Shown: positions 36,623 through 45,661 of the stretch, piece after piece
How positions within the stretch are numbered: position 1 is the first letter of the stretch
Layout: each line of letters begins with the position of its first letter
Assembly: GCA_019311105.1 (NCBI GenBank)
Contig: JAFDDA010000042.1
Span: 1-64,000 of the forward strand
Direction: 5' to 3'
Length of the DNA stretch: 64,000 nt
Origin: Deltaproteobacteria bacterium
GTDB taxonomy: Bacteria > Myxococcota_A > UBA9160 > JAFDDA01
The notes under the pieces: generated by a model
Seen by the model: only the letters and a program-made list of their open reading frames with translations
What the model was told of the DNA's origin: nothing
The model's database searches: none
Position numbers and translations under genes: made by a program

Positions 36623-36695
36623 CCAACGTCTTGCCAACATCTTGCCAACTTGCCAACTGGGCGGCCATCCTGCGTGCAGGCGCCGGCAGGCGCCG
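36623..36695. repeat. Helically phased CCAAC direct repeats and a 10-bp tandem repeat
   Basis: CCAAC occurs at 36623, 36634, 36645 and 36653 (spacings 11, 11 and 8 bp), three copies extended as TTGCCAAC. A second element, GCAGGCGCCG, is repeated in tandem at 36676-36685 and 36686-36695. Both lie in the 187-bp region between the divergent AKR and SDR genes. An 11-bp period puts the sites on one face of DNA, fitting a regulator binding side by side. TAGAGT at 36712 may be the -10 for the SDR gene. Confidence 0.5.
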
Positions 36696-36756
36696 CGCCA
36701 GACTTCCGGGCTAGAGTGCGACAGCGGCTCCGCCCACGGCCGCCCGGGAGAAAGCC

Positions 36757-37473
36757 ATGAAGAGCGCGATCGTCATCGGGGTGGGGCCCGTGGATGGGTT
36801 GGGCGCCCAGCTCTGCCACCGCTTCGCAGCGGAGGGTCTGCACGTCGAGGTCGCGGGCCGCACGAAAGAAAAGCTCGAGGCTGTGGTCGCGAGCATCGAG
36901 AAGGCCGGCGGCAGCGCCTCGGCCGTGGTCGCCGACGCCACGAGCGAAGCGGACATCGAAGCGCTCTTCGAGCGCACGGGCGACTCCCTCGATCTCGCCA
37001 TCTACAACGCCGGGAACAACACCCCCGGCCGGATCGTCGACATGGAAGCTCAATACTTCGAGCAGAGCTGGCGGGTGTGCTGCTTCGGCGGCTTCCTGTT
37101 CGGCCGCGAGGCCGTCCGCCGGATGGCGCCGCGCGGCTCCGGGACGCTGCTCTTCACGGGCGCCAGCGCATCGCTGCGCGGCCGCTCATTCTTCGGCGCA
37201 TTCAACTCGTCGAAGGGGGCGCTGCGCATGCTCGCCCAGGCCATGGCCAAGGAGTACGCGGCTGAGGGCATCCACGTCGGCCACATGGTGGTCGACGGCG
37301 CGATCGGAGGCGAGAAGATCAAGACGGCTTTCCCCGACTATGCCGCCCGATTGGGCGAGGAGGGCATGATCAGCATCGACGGCATCGTTGACGGCTACGC
37401 CTTCCTCTACCACCAGCCGCCGCGCGCGTGGACCTTCGAACTCGACGTCCGCACCTCCCAGGAGACCTGGTAG
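36757..37473 (+). CDS. SDR-fold protein with Phe in place of the catalytic Tyr
   Basis: 238 residues, ATG at 36757 with weak RBS GGGAGAAAGCC. The Rossmann start AIVIGVGPVDGLGAQLCHRF is atypical (GVGPVDGLG), NAGNN is in the expected place, and the active-site block reads FFGAFNSSKGALRML: Phe-x-x-x-Lys instead of Tyr-x-x-x-Lys. A subset of SDR proteins has this feature and may be catalytically altered or regulatory. Its stop is 3 nt before the monooxygenase start, so they are in one operon. Confidence 0.82.
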   Translation: MKSAIVIGVGPVDGLGAQLCHRFAAEGLHVEVAGRTKEKLEAVVASIEKAGGSASAVVADATSEADIEALFERTGDSLDLAIYNAGNNTPGRIVDMEAQYFEQSWRVCCFGGFLFGREAVRRMAPRGSGTLLFTGASASLRGRSFFGAFNSSKGALRMLAQAMAKEYAAEGIHVGHMVVDGAIGGEKIKTAFPDYAARLGEEGMISIDGIVDGYAFLYHQPPRAWTFELDVRTSQETW

Positions 37474-37476
37474 CCG

Positions 37477-38943
37477 ATGCGTCACTTCGATGTCGTGATC
37501 GTGGGCGCCGGGCTTTCCGGCATCGGCGCTGCCTACCACCTCCAGCAGCGCTGCCCCACGAAGACCTTCACCCTGCTCGAAAGCCGCGACGCGGTCGGCG
37601 GGACCTGGGACCTCTATCGCTACCCCGGCATCCGTTCGGACAGCGACATGCACACCCTCGGCTATTCCTTCAAGCCGTGGCTGGCGGAGAAGGCGATCGC
37701 CGACGGGCCCTCGATCCTCGACTACGTGAACGAGACCGCCGACGAGAACGACATCCGTCGGCACATCCAGTTCAACCGCCAGCTCGACGGCGCCGCGTGG
37801 TCGAGCCAAGACGCACTCTGGACCCTCGACGTTGCCGCGACGGACGACGGGGCAACGCCCGAACCGCTCACCTGCAACTTCCTCCTGATGTGCACCGGCT
37901 ACTACAGCTACGACGAGCCCCATCGGCCGAGCTTCCCGGGGGAGGAATCCTTCGAAGGCCCTCTCTTCCACCCCCAGGACTGGCCGGAAGATCTCGACTA
38001 CCGCGACAAACGGGTCGTGGTGATCGGCAGCGGCGCCACGGCCGTGACGATCCTGCCCGCCATGGCCGAGCAGACCGCACACATCACGATGCTGCAGCGC
38101 TCCCCGACCTATGTCGCCTCGGCCCCCGCCGTCGACGCCGTCGCCAACGGGTTGCGGAAGTTCCTGCCGGCCATGCTGGCGTACCGCATCACCCGCTGGA
38201 AGAACATCCTCTTCCAACGCTGGATGTATCAGCGCACGCGCGTGGCCCCGGACCAGGTGAAGCGCTTCCTGCTCCGGCGCGTCCGAAAACACCTCGGTCC
38301 GGACTACGTCGAGAAGCACTTCACCCCCTCCTACAACCCGTGGGACCAGCGGCTCTGCCTGATCCCGGACGCGGATCTCTTCAAGGCCATCCAGTCGGGC
38401 AAGGCCTCGGTGGTGACCGACCGCATCGATCACATCACGAAGAAGGGCATCCAGCTCGAGTCCGGCGAACAGCTCGACGCGGACATCATCATCGCGGCCA
38501 CCGGCCTCAACCTGAAGCAACTCGGTGGCGCCCAGCTGCAGGTCGACGGCGAGCCCGTCCACTTCCCCGACACCTTCATCTACAAGGGCATGATGTATTC
38601 CGACGTGCCGAACCTGGTGCAGACCTTCGGCTACATCAACGCTTCGTGGACGCTCCGCGCCGACCTGACGGCCGAGTACACCTGTCGCGTGCTGAACCGG
38701 ATGGACGAGCTCGGCGCCCGGCGCTGCACGCCCCGCCTGCGTGACGAGGACCGAGGCATGAAGACCCGCCCGTGGATCGAGGACTTCTCGGCCGGCTACA
38801 TGCAGCGCGACATGCACCGCTTCCCCAAGCAGGGCGAGCACGAGCCTTGGCTGAACACCCAGAACTACAGCTCGGACAAGAAGATGATCCGCCACGCACC
38901 CCTCGAGGACGGCGCCCTCACCTTCGACACGAAACGGCCCTGA
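37477..38943 (+). CDS. Baeyer-Villiger-type flavin monooxygenase
   Basis: 488 residues. It has two dinucleotide-binding motifs, VVIVGAGLSGIGAAYHLQ (FAD) and VVVIGSGATAVTI (NADPH), flanking the Baeyer-Villiger fingerprint FEGPLFHPQDWP at residues 159-170, an exact fit to FxGxxxHxxxWP. The sequence GGTWDLYRYPGIRSDSDM is typical of EtaA-like enzymes. It inserts oxygen next to a ketone using NADPH and O2. The preceding SDR could supply or remove the ketone. It fits the alkane/ketone oxidation theme of this region. Confidence 0.92.
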   Translation: MRHFDVVIVGAGLSGIGAAYHLQQRCPTKTFTLLESRDAVGGTWDLYRYPGIRSDSDMHTLGYSFKPWLAEKAIADGPSILDYVNETADENDIRRHIQFNRQLDGAAWSSQDALWTLDVAATDDGATPEPLTCNFLLMCTGYYSYDEPHRPSFPGEESFEGPLFHPQDWPEDLDYRDKRVVVIGSGATAVTILPAMAEQTAHITMLQRSPTYVASAPAVDAVANGLRKFLPAMLAYRITRWKNILFQRWMYQRTRVAPDQVKRFLLRRVRKHLGPDYVEKHFTPSYNPWDQRLCLIPDADLFKAIQSGKASVVTDRIDHITKKGIQLESGEQLDADIIIAATGLNLKQLGGAQLQVDGEPVHFPDTFIYKGMMYSDVPNLVQTFGYINASWTLRADLTAEYTCRVLNRMDELGARRCTPRLRDEDRGMKTRPWIEDFSAGYMQRDMHRFPKQGEHEPWLNTQNYSSDKKMIRHAPLEDGALTFDTKRP

Positions 38944-39046
38944 CCGGAGCGACGGAGGGCGAACCGCGCGGCGCACGATCGACGATGCCTGCTCACCGTC
39001 GCAACCGAGACCGCGGGCTGGAGGAGCCGAACTTGGACAGCTCGAG

Positions 39047-40315
39047 ATGCTGAGACGGGTCGCCCTCATCGCGGCGGGATGCGCGGGCCTCCTGCTCCTG
39101 ACTCTCGCCGCCGCCGCCGTCTTCCTGCTGCGCGTCCCCGAGGAAGCGACGCCCCCCGCCGAGCCCGGACGCCACACGGTGCAGGTCGTCGAGACGCGCC
39201 CCATCGTGCCGGGCCCGGGCTTGCCGGACGGCCTCGCACTGGGCGCCTCGAACAACAACCTCGACGCCGTGCGCCACGGCGACGGCTTCGTCTACCTCGC
39301 CTTCCGAACGGCCCCTCACCACTTCGCGAACACCGAGACCCGGATCGTGGTGGTTCGCAGCCGCGACGAGCTGAGCTGGGAGCTCGACCACGAGTTCGCC
39401 CTCGGTCACGACCTGCGCGAGCCGCGATTGCTCTCCCATGGCGACCGCCTCGTGCTGTTCGTCTCGAAACTGGGGAGCGACCCGCTGGCCTTCGAGCCCG
39501 CCGGCATGGTGCGCGCGGTTCGCGAGACGGGCCGCTGGTCCGAGCTCGCCCCGTTCGGCGCCGAACGCACGATCGGATGGCGCGCGCGCACGATCGAAGG
39601 AACCCCGGCACTCATCGCCTACCAGGGCGGGGGCACGGCGTATGGCGCCGAGGAAACGCGCATGCGGATCGACCTCTTCCGCAGCGACGACGGCCTCGAC
39701 TGGCGACCTTGGGATCCGGAACACGGCCCGCTCTACGAGGGAGGTGGCGGGGAGGCCGACTTCGCCCGCTCCGCGGACGGCGACTACTTCGGCACCGTCC
39801 GTGTCGAGTCGGGTGACGACCGCGGCTTCGGGTCGCGCGTGTGCCGTGCGCCCGCCGCGCACCCGGCCCGCTGGCGCTGCCGACCCGACCCGCGGAAGTA
39901 CGACTCCCCGTTCGTCTTCGCCCACGATGGCGAGGTCTACCTGCTCGGCCGGCGGAACCTGCGGGGCGACGGGCGGGTCGATCAAGGCGTCGGCCCTTCG
40001 AGCGGGCGGCTCCAGATCCTTCGCGTGGCCTGGAACCACCTGAACTACAGCCTCGCCCGCAAGCGCTGCGCACTCTGGCGCTTCGTTCCGGACCCCGAGG
40101 CGGACGATGGCGTCGGGTTGCGTCTGGCCTTCGTCCTCGACCTGCCCTCGCGCGGCGACACCTGCTTTGCCGCCGTCCTCTCGGGGCGTCGACCCGAGGA
40201 GCGCATCGTCTACGATTACTCGAACCCGCTCGACGGCCCCGACCCCCGCTGGATCGAAGGCCAACGCGGCGAGACCCGGATCCACCGCCACGTCTTGCGG
40301 TTCCGGCGACATTGA
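39047..40315 (+). CDS. Membrane-anchored beta-propeller (sialidase/glycosidase-like) protein
   Basis: 422 residues. The N-terminal anchor RRVALIAAGCAGLLLLTLAA is followed by a repeated pattern of short beta strands with Asp-rich turns (SRDELSWELDHEFALGHD, FRSDDGLDWRPWDPEHG), typical of a five- or six-bladed propeller as in sialidases and glycoside hydrolase clan families. No complete Asp-box series or catalytic triad could be assigned. Extracytoplasmic location is expected. Function unknown. Confidence 0.7.
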   Translation: MLRRVALIAAGCAGLLLLTLAAAAVFLLRVPEEATPPAEPGRHTVQVVETRPIVPGPGLPDGLALGASNNNLDAVRHGDGFVYLAFRTAPHHFANTETRIVVVRSRDELSWELDHEFALGHDLREPRLLSHGDRLVLFVSKLGSDPLAFEPAGMVRAVRETGRWSELAPFGAERTIGWRARTIEGTPALIAYQGGGTAYGAEETRMRIDLFRSDDGLDWRPWDPEHGPLYEGGGGEADFARSADGDYFGTVRVESGDDRGFGSRVCRAPAAHPARWRCRPDPRKYDSPFVFAHDGEVYLLGRRNLRGDGRVDQGVGPSSGRLQILRVAWNHLNYSLARKRCALWRFVPDPEADDGVGLRLAFVLDLPSRGDTCFAAVLSGRRPEERIVYDYSNPLDGPDPRWIEGQRGETRIHRHVLRFRRH

Positions 40316-40398
40316 GGCGAGCCATGCCTGGACGGACCGAAGCGAACACAGGGGGTCGATTGTAGCGGGCCCTCCTGCCCGGCATCGCGATCCTCGCC

Positions 40399-41220
40399 GT
40401 GGCGGCTGCGGCCATCGGAGTCATGCGCGCGGAATCAACGCCCGGCGACGACGAAGCCCAGGCGGGTCTGCGATCCGAGATCGCCGAACTCCGCGAAGGG
40501 CTCACGCGCGAAACCCTCGCGCGCCAGATCCTGGAGAGCCGACTCCTCCTGCTCGAACGCGGAGCCGGATCGGGGTCCGTAGTGCGCCGCGGGCGAAGCG
40601 GGCACCCCTCGGCGTCCGAGCCACGCCTCGACGCCGCCGCGGAGTCGGCCAGCGAGGGCTCCGACGACCTCACGCCCGCGGCAGAGGCCTCGGGCGACGT
40701 CGCCGCCGAGGCCAAACCGTGGTTCGACGAAGCCGCCCTCGCAGCCCTCGGGATGAGTTCCGTGGAGATCGAACGCCTGCGGCGAATCTGGGAGGAGCAC
40801 GAACTCGACCGCGCCTACATCCAGGCGGAAGCGATCCGCGGCGGGTACGACCATCGAAAGCGCCATTGGCGAGAGCAGATCGGGCTCGAGCTCGCCTTCC
40901 GCGGCGACCTCGGCGACGAAACCTACGAACGCGTCCTCTACGCCACGGGCCAGCCCAACCGGACCGTCGTGGGCGACCTCCTCAGCCAGTCGGCGGCGAG
41001 CTCCGCGGGCCTCCAACGCGGTGACGTGATCTGGCGCTACGACGGCGCCACGATCCTGCGCCCGGAGGAGCTGCAGAACGCCAGCTCGTCGGGCCAGCAG
41101 GGAGAACAGATCCCGATCGAAGTGATCCGCAACGGGGAGCACGTCCGCTTGTTCATTCAGCGCGGGCCCCTCGGCGTACGGCTCGACCGCAAGCGCGTGT
41201 CCCCCGAAGCGGGGGACTAG
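40399..41220 (+). CDS. PDZ-domain protein, possibly 5'-truncated by an in-frame TAG
   Basis: 273 residues from GTG 40399: a coiled-coil-like N-terminal part (SEIAELREGLTRETLARQIL), a linker, a helical domain and a C-terminal PDZ domain (GDLLSQSAASSAGLQRGDVI, then LFIQRGPLGVRL). The hydrophobic segment begins before the GTG (RALLPGIAILAVAAAAIG). In the same frame an ATG at 40324 begins 13 codons that end in TAG at 40363-40365, directly before that segment. Either the TAG is a nonsense mutation that removed the anchor's leader, or an unconventional start is used. PDZ domains bind C-termini or peptides, often in periplasmic proteases; no protease domain is present. Confidence 0.65.
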   Translation: MAAAAIGVMRAESTPGDDEAQAGLRSEIAELREGLTRETLARQILESRLLLLERGAGSGSVVRRGRSGHPSASEPRLDAAAESASEGSDDLTPAAEASGDVAAEAKPWFDEAALAALGMSSVEIERLRRIWEEHELDRAYIQAEAIRGGYDHRKRHWREQIGLELAFRGDLGDETYERVLYATGQPNRTVVGDLLSQSAASSAGLQRGDVIWRYDGATILRPEELQNASSSGQQGEQIPIEVIRNGEHVRLFIQRGPLGVRLDRKRVSPEAGD

Positions 41221-42227
41221 AGTTCGCGAACGCTCCGCAGCAGCTCGCCCTGGGCGTCGGGGTCCGGCAGATCGACGGTGCACTGCCACGTATCGATCAG
41301 GCCGCCGAATCGCTCGGCGAACCCGTGAGCGAGGTCGGCGGGGTCTTCGCAGACGACCGCGAAGGCTTCGAGGATCTCTTCGCTGATCAGTTCGCCCATC
41401 TCCTGCCAGCCACCCTGTTTCGAAAGGCGGTTGAGCGTGGGCTGCAGCTCTCCCCAACCGTGGAGGTCGAGGACGGGCTTGTAGGCGGGCGTCGACGCAT
41501 AGAAGGCGAGTTGCATCTTCACGAGCTGCCGGCCCTTCTCCACGGCTTCGTCATCCATGCCGGAGATCGCAATGACGGGCGCGCTGATGTCGAAGTCGGC
41601 GCGAGCCCGGCCGGCGCGGGCGAGCCCCCGCTCCACGGCCGGCAGGGTGACCTCGCGCAGATACTTCTCCGTCGTGAAGCCGTGAACGATCAGGCCGTCG
41701 GCCACTTCCCCCGCGACCTCGGTCATGCGCGGACCGACGGCGGCCACGTGGACGGCCGGCCTTTCGAAGTCACGTCGCGCCGGCGTGAACATCGGCGTCA
41801 TCAAGGTGTGCTGGTAGAACTCACCACGGAAGTCGAGCGGTGTTCCGTCGAGCCAGCAGCTCCAGATCGCCTGGAGCGCCAGCACGAACTCGCGCATTCG
41901 CGCCGCCGGCTTCGACCACGGCATGCTGAAGCGCTTCCTGATGTGGGGTTCGATCTGCGACCCCAGGCCGAGGTGGAAGCGACCCCCGGAGTATTGGTTC
42001 AGGTCGTGTGCAAGGCCCGCCACGGTCATCGGGTTGCGGGCGAAGGCGACACTGATGGCCGTCATCAGGCGAACGCGCTCGCTGTGCTCTGCGGCCAGCA
42101 GGAGCGGCAGGAACGGGTCGCTGCTGATCTCGGCGCTGAACGCGCCGTCGTACCCCGCGGCTTCGATGGCCCGGATGCGGCTCGGGACCGATTCCAGACC
42201 TGAGATCAGGCTTGCGTTGACTCTCAC
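41217..42227 (-). CDS. LLM-class flavin/F420-dependent oxidoreductase
   Basis: 336 residues; GTG start (42227) overlapping the P450 stop as GTGA. The bacterial luciferase-like barrel shows RIRAIEAAGYDGAFSAEIS, LMTAISVAFARNPMTVA and the Gly-rich GRFHLGLGSQIEPHIRKRF. Members use FMN or F420 to oxidise or reduce varied substrates. Coupling with a P450 suggests a shared substrate or electron pathway. Whether F420 is used cannot be decided here. Confidence 0.85.
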   Translation of the reverse strand: MRVNASLISGLESVPSRIRAIEAAGYDGAFSAEISSDPFLPLLLAAEHSERVRLMTAISVAFARNPMTVAGLAHDLNQYSGGRFHLGLGSQIEPHIRKRFSMPWSKPAARMREFVLALQAIWSCWLDGTPLDFRGEFYQHTLMTPMFTPARRDFERPAVHVAAVGPRMTEVAGEVADGLIVHGFTTEKYLREVTLPAVERGLARAGRARADFDISAPVIAISGMDDEAVEKGRQLVKMQLAFYASTPAYKPVLDLHGWGELQPTLNRLSKQGGWQEMGELISEEILEAFAVVCEDPADLAHGFAERFGGLIDTWQCTVDLPDPDAQGELLRSVREL

Positions 42228-43501
42228 AGCGGATGAACACGGACCGGGAGCTCCGTGAAGCCCTTCACGAAGTTGGATCGAACGCGGACGGGTTCGCCCA
42301 CGACCTCGACCTCGCGGAAGCGCACCCCGATCTCCTCCCAGAGGATGCGGAGCTGCATCTCGGCGAGGCGGCTGCCCATGCAAAAGTGGACACCCCAACC
42401 GAACGAGAGGTGCTGACGCGCGTCCTTGCGATCGATCAGGAACTCGTTCGCGCGATCGATCATCGATTCATCACGGTTGCCCGAGACGTACCACATGACC
42501 ACCTTGTCGCCCTTCTTGATCTGCTTCCCGGCGAGCTCCGTGTCGCGCGTGGCGGTGCGTCGCATGTGGGCCAACGGCGTCTGCCAGCGGATCATCTCGC
42601 TCACCATGTTCGGAATGAGCGCCGGGTCGTCCCGGAGCTTCTGATACTCCTTCGGGTTCTCGTTCAGGGCGAGGACGCCCCCACTGATCGAGTTCCGAGT
42701 GGTGTCGTTGCCGCCGACGATCAGGAGGACCAGCGTCCCGAGGTACTCCATGGGAGCGAGGCCCTTCGTGTCGGCCCCGTTGGCCAGCGCCGTCACGAGG
42801 TCCAGGCGATCGGCCGGGGCCTTCCCGTCGCGTTCGGCCCAGAGGCCCTGGAAGGCCTCGAGGCACTCCATCAGCGCGGCCCGGCGCTGCTCTTCGGTGA
42901 TACCGATCGCGCCCACCATCACCGGGCTGGCCGTGGCCATGTCCGACCAGAACGTGAGCTTGCGCCGGTCTTCGTACGGGAAGTCGAAGAGGGTCGCGAG
43001 CATGCCGGTCGTGAGCTCGATCGAGACGCGATCCACCCAGTCGAAGGTCTCGCCCACGGGCAGGCCGTCGAGGATCTCACACACGCGCTCGCGGATCAGC
43101 GGTTCGAGCAGCTTCAGGTTCCGCGGCGCCACGACGGGCTGGACGGTCTTTCGGTGCGCGATGTGTCGCGGGCCGTCCATGGTGATGAAGCCCGCCTCCA
43201 GGGGAAAGTCGGGGTCGGGGTCGCCGACCACGATGCTGCGCGCGGAGGAGAAGATCTCCGGGTTCTTCTCGACGTGGACGATGTCTTCGAAGCGCGTGAC
43301 GGACCAGTAGGCGCCGAACTCGCTCTCGGCGCAGTAGTGGACCGGGTCTTCCTTCCGAAGCCGCTCGAAGAAACCCCAGAGGGTGTCGGTCTCGAAGATC
43401 TCGGAGTCCGAGACGTCGATCTTCTCGAGCGGAATGGAGTAGGGGTCGACGCCAGCCTGACCCAACGAGGGGAACGCTTGCGTCTCGGCGGATTCACTCA
43501 T
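42224..43501 (-). CDS. Cytochrome P450, CYP153-like
   Basis: 425 residues, full length. Heme-binding loop FGWGVHFCMGSRLA with axial Cys374, ExxR in VSEMIRWQTP, and I-helix LLIVGGNDTTRNSISGG. The GGNDTTRNS sequence is typical of CYP153 terminal alkane hydroxylases, so omega-hydroxylation of alkanes, fatty acids or terpenes is plausible. CYP125/142-like sterol hydroxylases are the main alternative. No ferredoxin or reductase gene is adjacent; redox partners must be elsewhere. Confidence 0.9.
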   Translation of the reverse strand: MSESAETQAFPSLGQAGVDPYSIPLEKIDVSDSEIFETDTLWGFFERLRKEDPVHYCAESEFGAYWSVTRFEDIVHVEKNPEIFSSARSIVVGDPDPDFPLEAGFITMDGPRHIAHRKTVQPVVAPRNLKLLEPLIRERVCEILDGLPVGETFDWVDRVSIELTTGMLATLFDFPYEDRRKLTFWSDMATASPVMVGAIGITEEQRRAALMECLEAFQGLWAERDGKAPADRLDLVTALANGADTKGLAPMEYLGTLVLLIVGGNDTTRNSISGGVLALNENPKEYQKLRDDPALIPNMVSEMIRWQTPLAHMRRTATRDTELAGKQIKKGDKVVMWYVSGNRDESMIDRANEFLIDRKDARQHLSFGWGVHFCMGSRLAEMQLRILWEEIGVRFREVEVVGEPVRVRSNFVKGFTELPVRVHPL

Positions 43502-43555
43502 GGAGCCTCCCGGGTCCGCGCCCGCAATCCGGGCATGGGAGGCAGGGTACCGTGA

Positions 43556-44311
43556 TCAGCGCTTCTTCGGGACGAGAAGTCGGTGCGTGTAGAGCCCGAG
43601 GCGGTGGAGCAGGACCCAGAACATCACCCCCAGGGTCCCGAAGCCGAAGCTCATGCTGCGGCGGAAGTTGATGGAGGACCCCTCGTCGAAGTACTTCGCG
43701 TTGACGGGAATGTCGCCCAGCCGAAAACCCATCACCGCTGCCTGATGACTGAACTGCTGATCGAACACGAAGTCGTCGGAGTTCTCTTCCCACGGGACCG
43801 TCTCCAGGACTTCCCGTGAATAGGCGCGCATGCCGGAGAGCCACTCCCCGAGGTTCTGCCCGGCCCAGACGTTCTCCACGATGCTCATGAGGCGGTTGAT
43901 CGTGTAGCGCCAGAGCGGCATGCCGCCGGCGAGGGCTTCGCCCCGGGTGCGGATGCGATTCCCGAACACGACGTCGCACACATCGTCTGCGATCAGGCCG
44001 GCGAGGTACGGCGTGAGGCGCGGGTCGTACTGATAGTCGGGGTGGATCATGATCACGATGTCGGCGCCGCGATCGAGAGCCGCCTGGTAGCAGGTCTTCT
44101 GATTCCCGCCGTAGCCCTTGTTGGCGGAGTGCGTGATCGTGATGAGGCCGAGTGCCTTCGACACCTCGGTCGTCTGATCCTTCGAGTTGTCGTCGACGAG
44201 GATGATGTCGTCGGCAACCCCTTCCGGGATCGCAGCAACCGTGCGTTCGATGGTTTGCGCGGCGTTGTAGGCCGGCATGACCACGATGACCTTCTTGCCG
44301 TGGATTGCCAT
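43556..44311 (-). CDS. GT2 family glycosyltransferase (dolichol-phosphate-mannose-synthase-like)
   Basis: 251 residues from the ATG at 44311. The GT-A fold reads VIVVMPAYNAAQTIERTV, IILVDDNSKDQT and the metal-binding MIHPDYQYDP, the DPM1-type layout. A C-terminal hydrophobic stretch (FGTLGVMFWVLLHRLG) may anchor it to the membrane. It would transfer a sugar from a nucleotide donor to polyprenyl phosphate, producing donors for GT-C enzymes such as those encoded at 6086 and 48300; this link is inference. Confidence 0.85.
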   Translation of the reverse strand: MAIHGKKVIVVMPAYNAAQTIERTVAAIPEGVADDIILVDDNSKDQTTEVSKALGLITITHSANKGYGGNQKTCYQAALDRGADIVIMIHPDYQYDPRLTPYLAGLIADDVCDVVFGNRIRTRGEALAGGMPLWRYTINRLMSIVENVWAGQNLGEWLSGMRAYSREVLETVPWEENSDDFVFDQQFSHQAAVMGFRLGDIPVNAKYFDEGSSINFRRSMSFGFGTLGVMFWVLLHRLGLYTHRLLVPKKR

Positions 44312-44449
44312 GGGCGAGGGATACCGGAAGTCGCCGCACATTGCCCGGCCCGCAGAGGGCTCGCGCGCACGGGAGCCCACAGGCAACCCACGACCGATCG
44401 GCAGAAACGCCCGTTCAGGCGGGTGGCGTCGTCGATCCTCGATTCGGCG

Positions 44450-45640
44450 TCAGCGCCAGGTCGGCCTCGGCTGATTCAGCGCTGCCGTGTTGTCGTGCAG
44501 GATCTTCTGCTGATCGGCGAGGGAGATTCCGTCGAGCTCCTCGAAGATGTCGCGCGGCTGCTCCATCCCCTCCATGTGGGGCCAGTCCGATCCGAAGATC
44601 ACCCGATCGGCCCCCATGTGACTCACCACGTCGGAGATCTTGTCCTCCCAGAACGGGTTGATCCACACGTGCTCGCGGAAGAGTTCGGCGGGATCTTCCT
44701 TGTAGTAGTTGGGCATCCGATGCTTGGACTGATCGATCTTCACGAACAGATCGCCCAGGAACCCCGAGCCGTTCTCGATCGACGCGACTCGCAGGTTCGG
44801 AAAACGCTCGAAGAGCTTCTCGTAGGTGAGCGTCAGCAGGAAGTCGTAGATCGCGCGCTCGGGGATGAGGCCCGCCACGGAGGGCTTGCGCCCGCCCCCG
44901 AGTATGGCCAAGGCCGTGTTCCGGCCATAGCCGTTCGTGGTGTAGGCGTTGCTCCCGACGTGCGCGACGACGCTGATGCCCGCCTCGTTCACCCGCGCCC
45001 AGAAGGGGTCGAACTCCGGGTCCGCCGGGGAGCGCCAGCCATCGCGGGTCTGCACCGCCGACGGGCGCATCACGATCACGCGCACGTCGCGCTCGAGGGC
45101 CCACTCGATCTCCCGGCAGGCCCAGTCGACGTCCGCCAGGCTGATGTAGGGAGCTGCAAACAGCTTCTCCTGATACGCGAAGCCCCAGTCCTCTTCGAGC
45201 CAACGGTTGAAGCCTTCGCAGGTCGCGCTGAGCGCGTCGGTGTCGTGCGCGAGAGCCTGCTCGTAGAGGATCCCCGCCGTCGGGAAGAGCCAGGCCCCCT
45301 CGAGGCCCTGCTCCTTGATCCGCTCGACGCGGACGTCGCGATCCATGTACTCCGGCGGCATCGGCTCGAGCGCCGAGTGCGTCAGCTCGATGAAGGTCTT
45401 GCCGTCCGGATTGCCGTGGTAGTACTCGCGCAACACGCCGGGCTTCGACACCGGATTGAAGGTCGGGTTGCCGACGGCGTGGTTCAGCTTGCCCGCAACC
45501 AGGTGGTGGCGTCTGCCGCCCATCTCGACCCACTGGACGCAGCGCTTCTGCATCCGCTTCGGGACATGGCGCGTGAAGGCGTCCTCCGCCTCGTAGTAGT
45601 GGTTGTCGCAGTCGAAGAGAAGACCGTCGAACCGTTCCAT
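44450..45640 (-). CDS. Amidohydrolase-family TIM-barrel metal-dependent hydrolase
   Basis: 396 residues. N-terminal metal ligand region LLFDCDNHYYEAEDAFTRHV (D-x-D/H), a central VVAHVGSNAY and the C-terminal FGSDWPHMEGMEQP with the conserved Asp, as in amidohydrolase-2 (ACMS decarboxylase-like) enzymes. Many paralogues accompany lipid or aromatic degradation genes in environmental Deltaproteobacteria-like genomes. It is preceded 21 nt upstream by a crotonase gene in the same direction. The reaction, hydrolysis or decarboxylation, is unknown. Confidence 0.87.
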   Translation of the reverse strand: MERFDGLLFDCDNHYYEAEDAFTRHVPKRMQKRCVQWVEMGGRRHHLVAGKLNHAVGNPTFNPVSKPGVLREYYHGNPDGKTFIELTHSALEPMPPEYMDRDVRVERIKEQGLEGAWLFPTAGILYEQALAHDTDALSATCEGFNRWLEEDWGFAYQEKLFAAPYISLADVDWACREIEWALERDVRVIVMRPSAVQTRDGWRSPADPEFDPFWARVNEAGISVVAHVGSNAYTTNGYGRNTALAILGGGRKPSVAGLIPERAIYDFLLTLTYEKLFERFPNLRVASIENGSGFLGDLFVKIDQSKHRMPNYYKEDPAELFREHVWINPFWEDKISDVVSHMGADRVIFGSDWPHMEGMEQPRDIFEELDGISLADQQKILHDNTAALNQPRPTWR

Positions 45641-45661
45641 GGTGTGCTCCTGGCGACGCGC

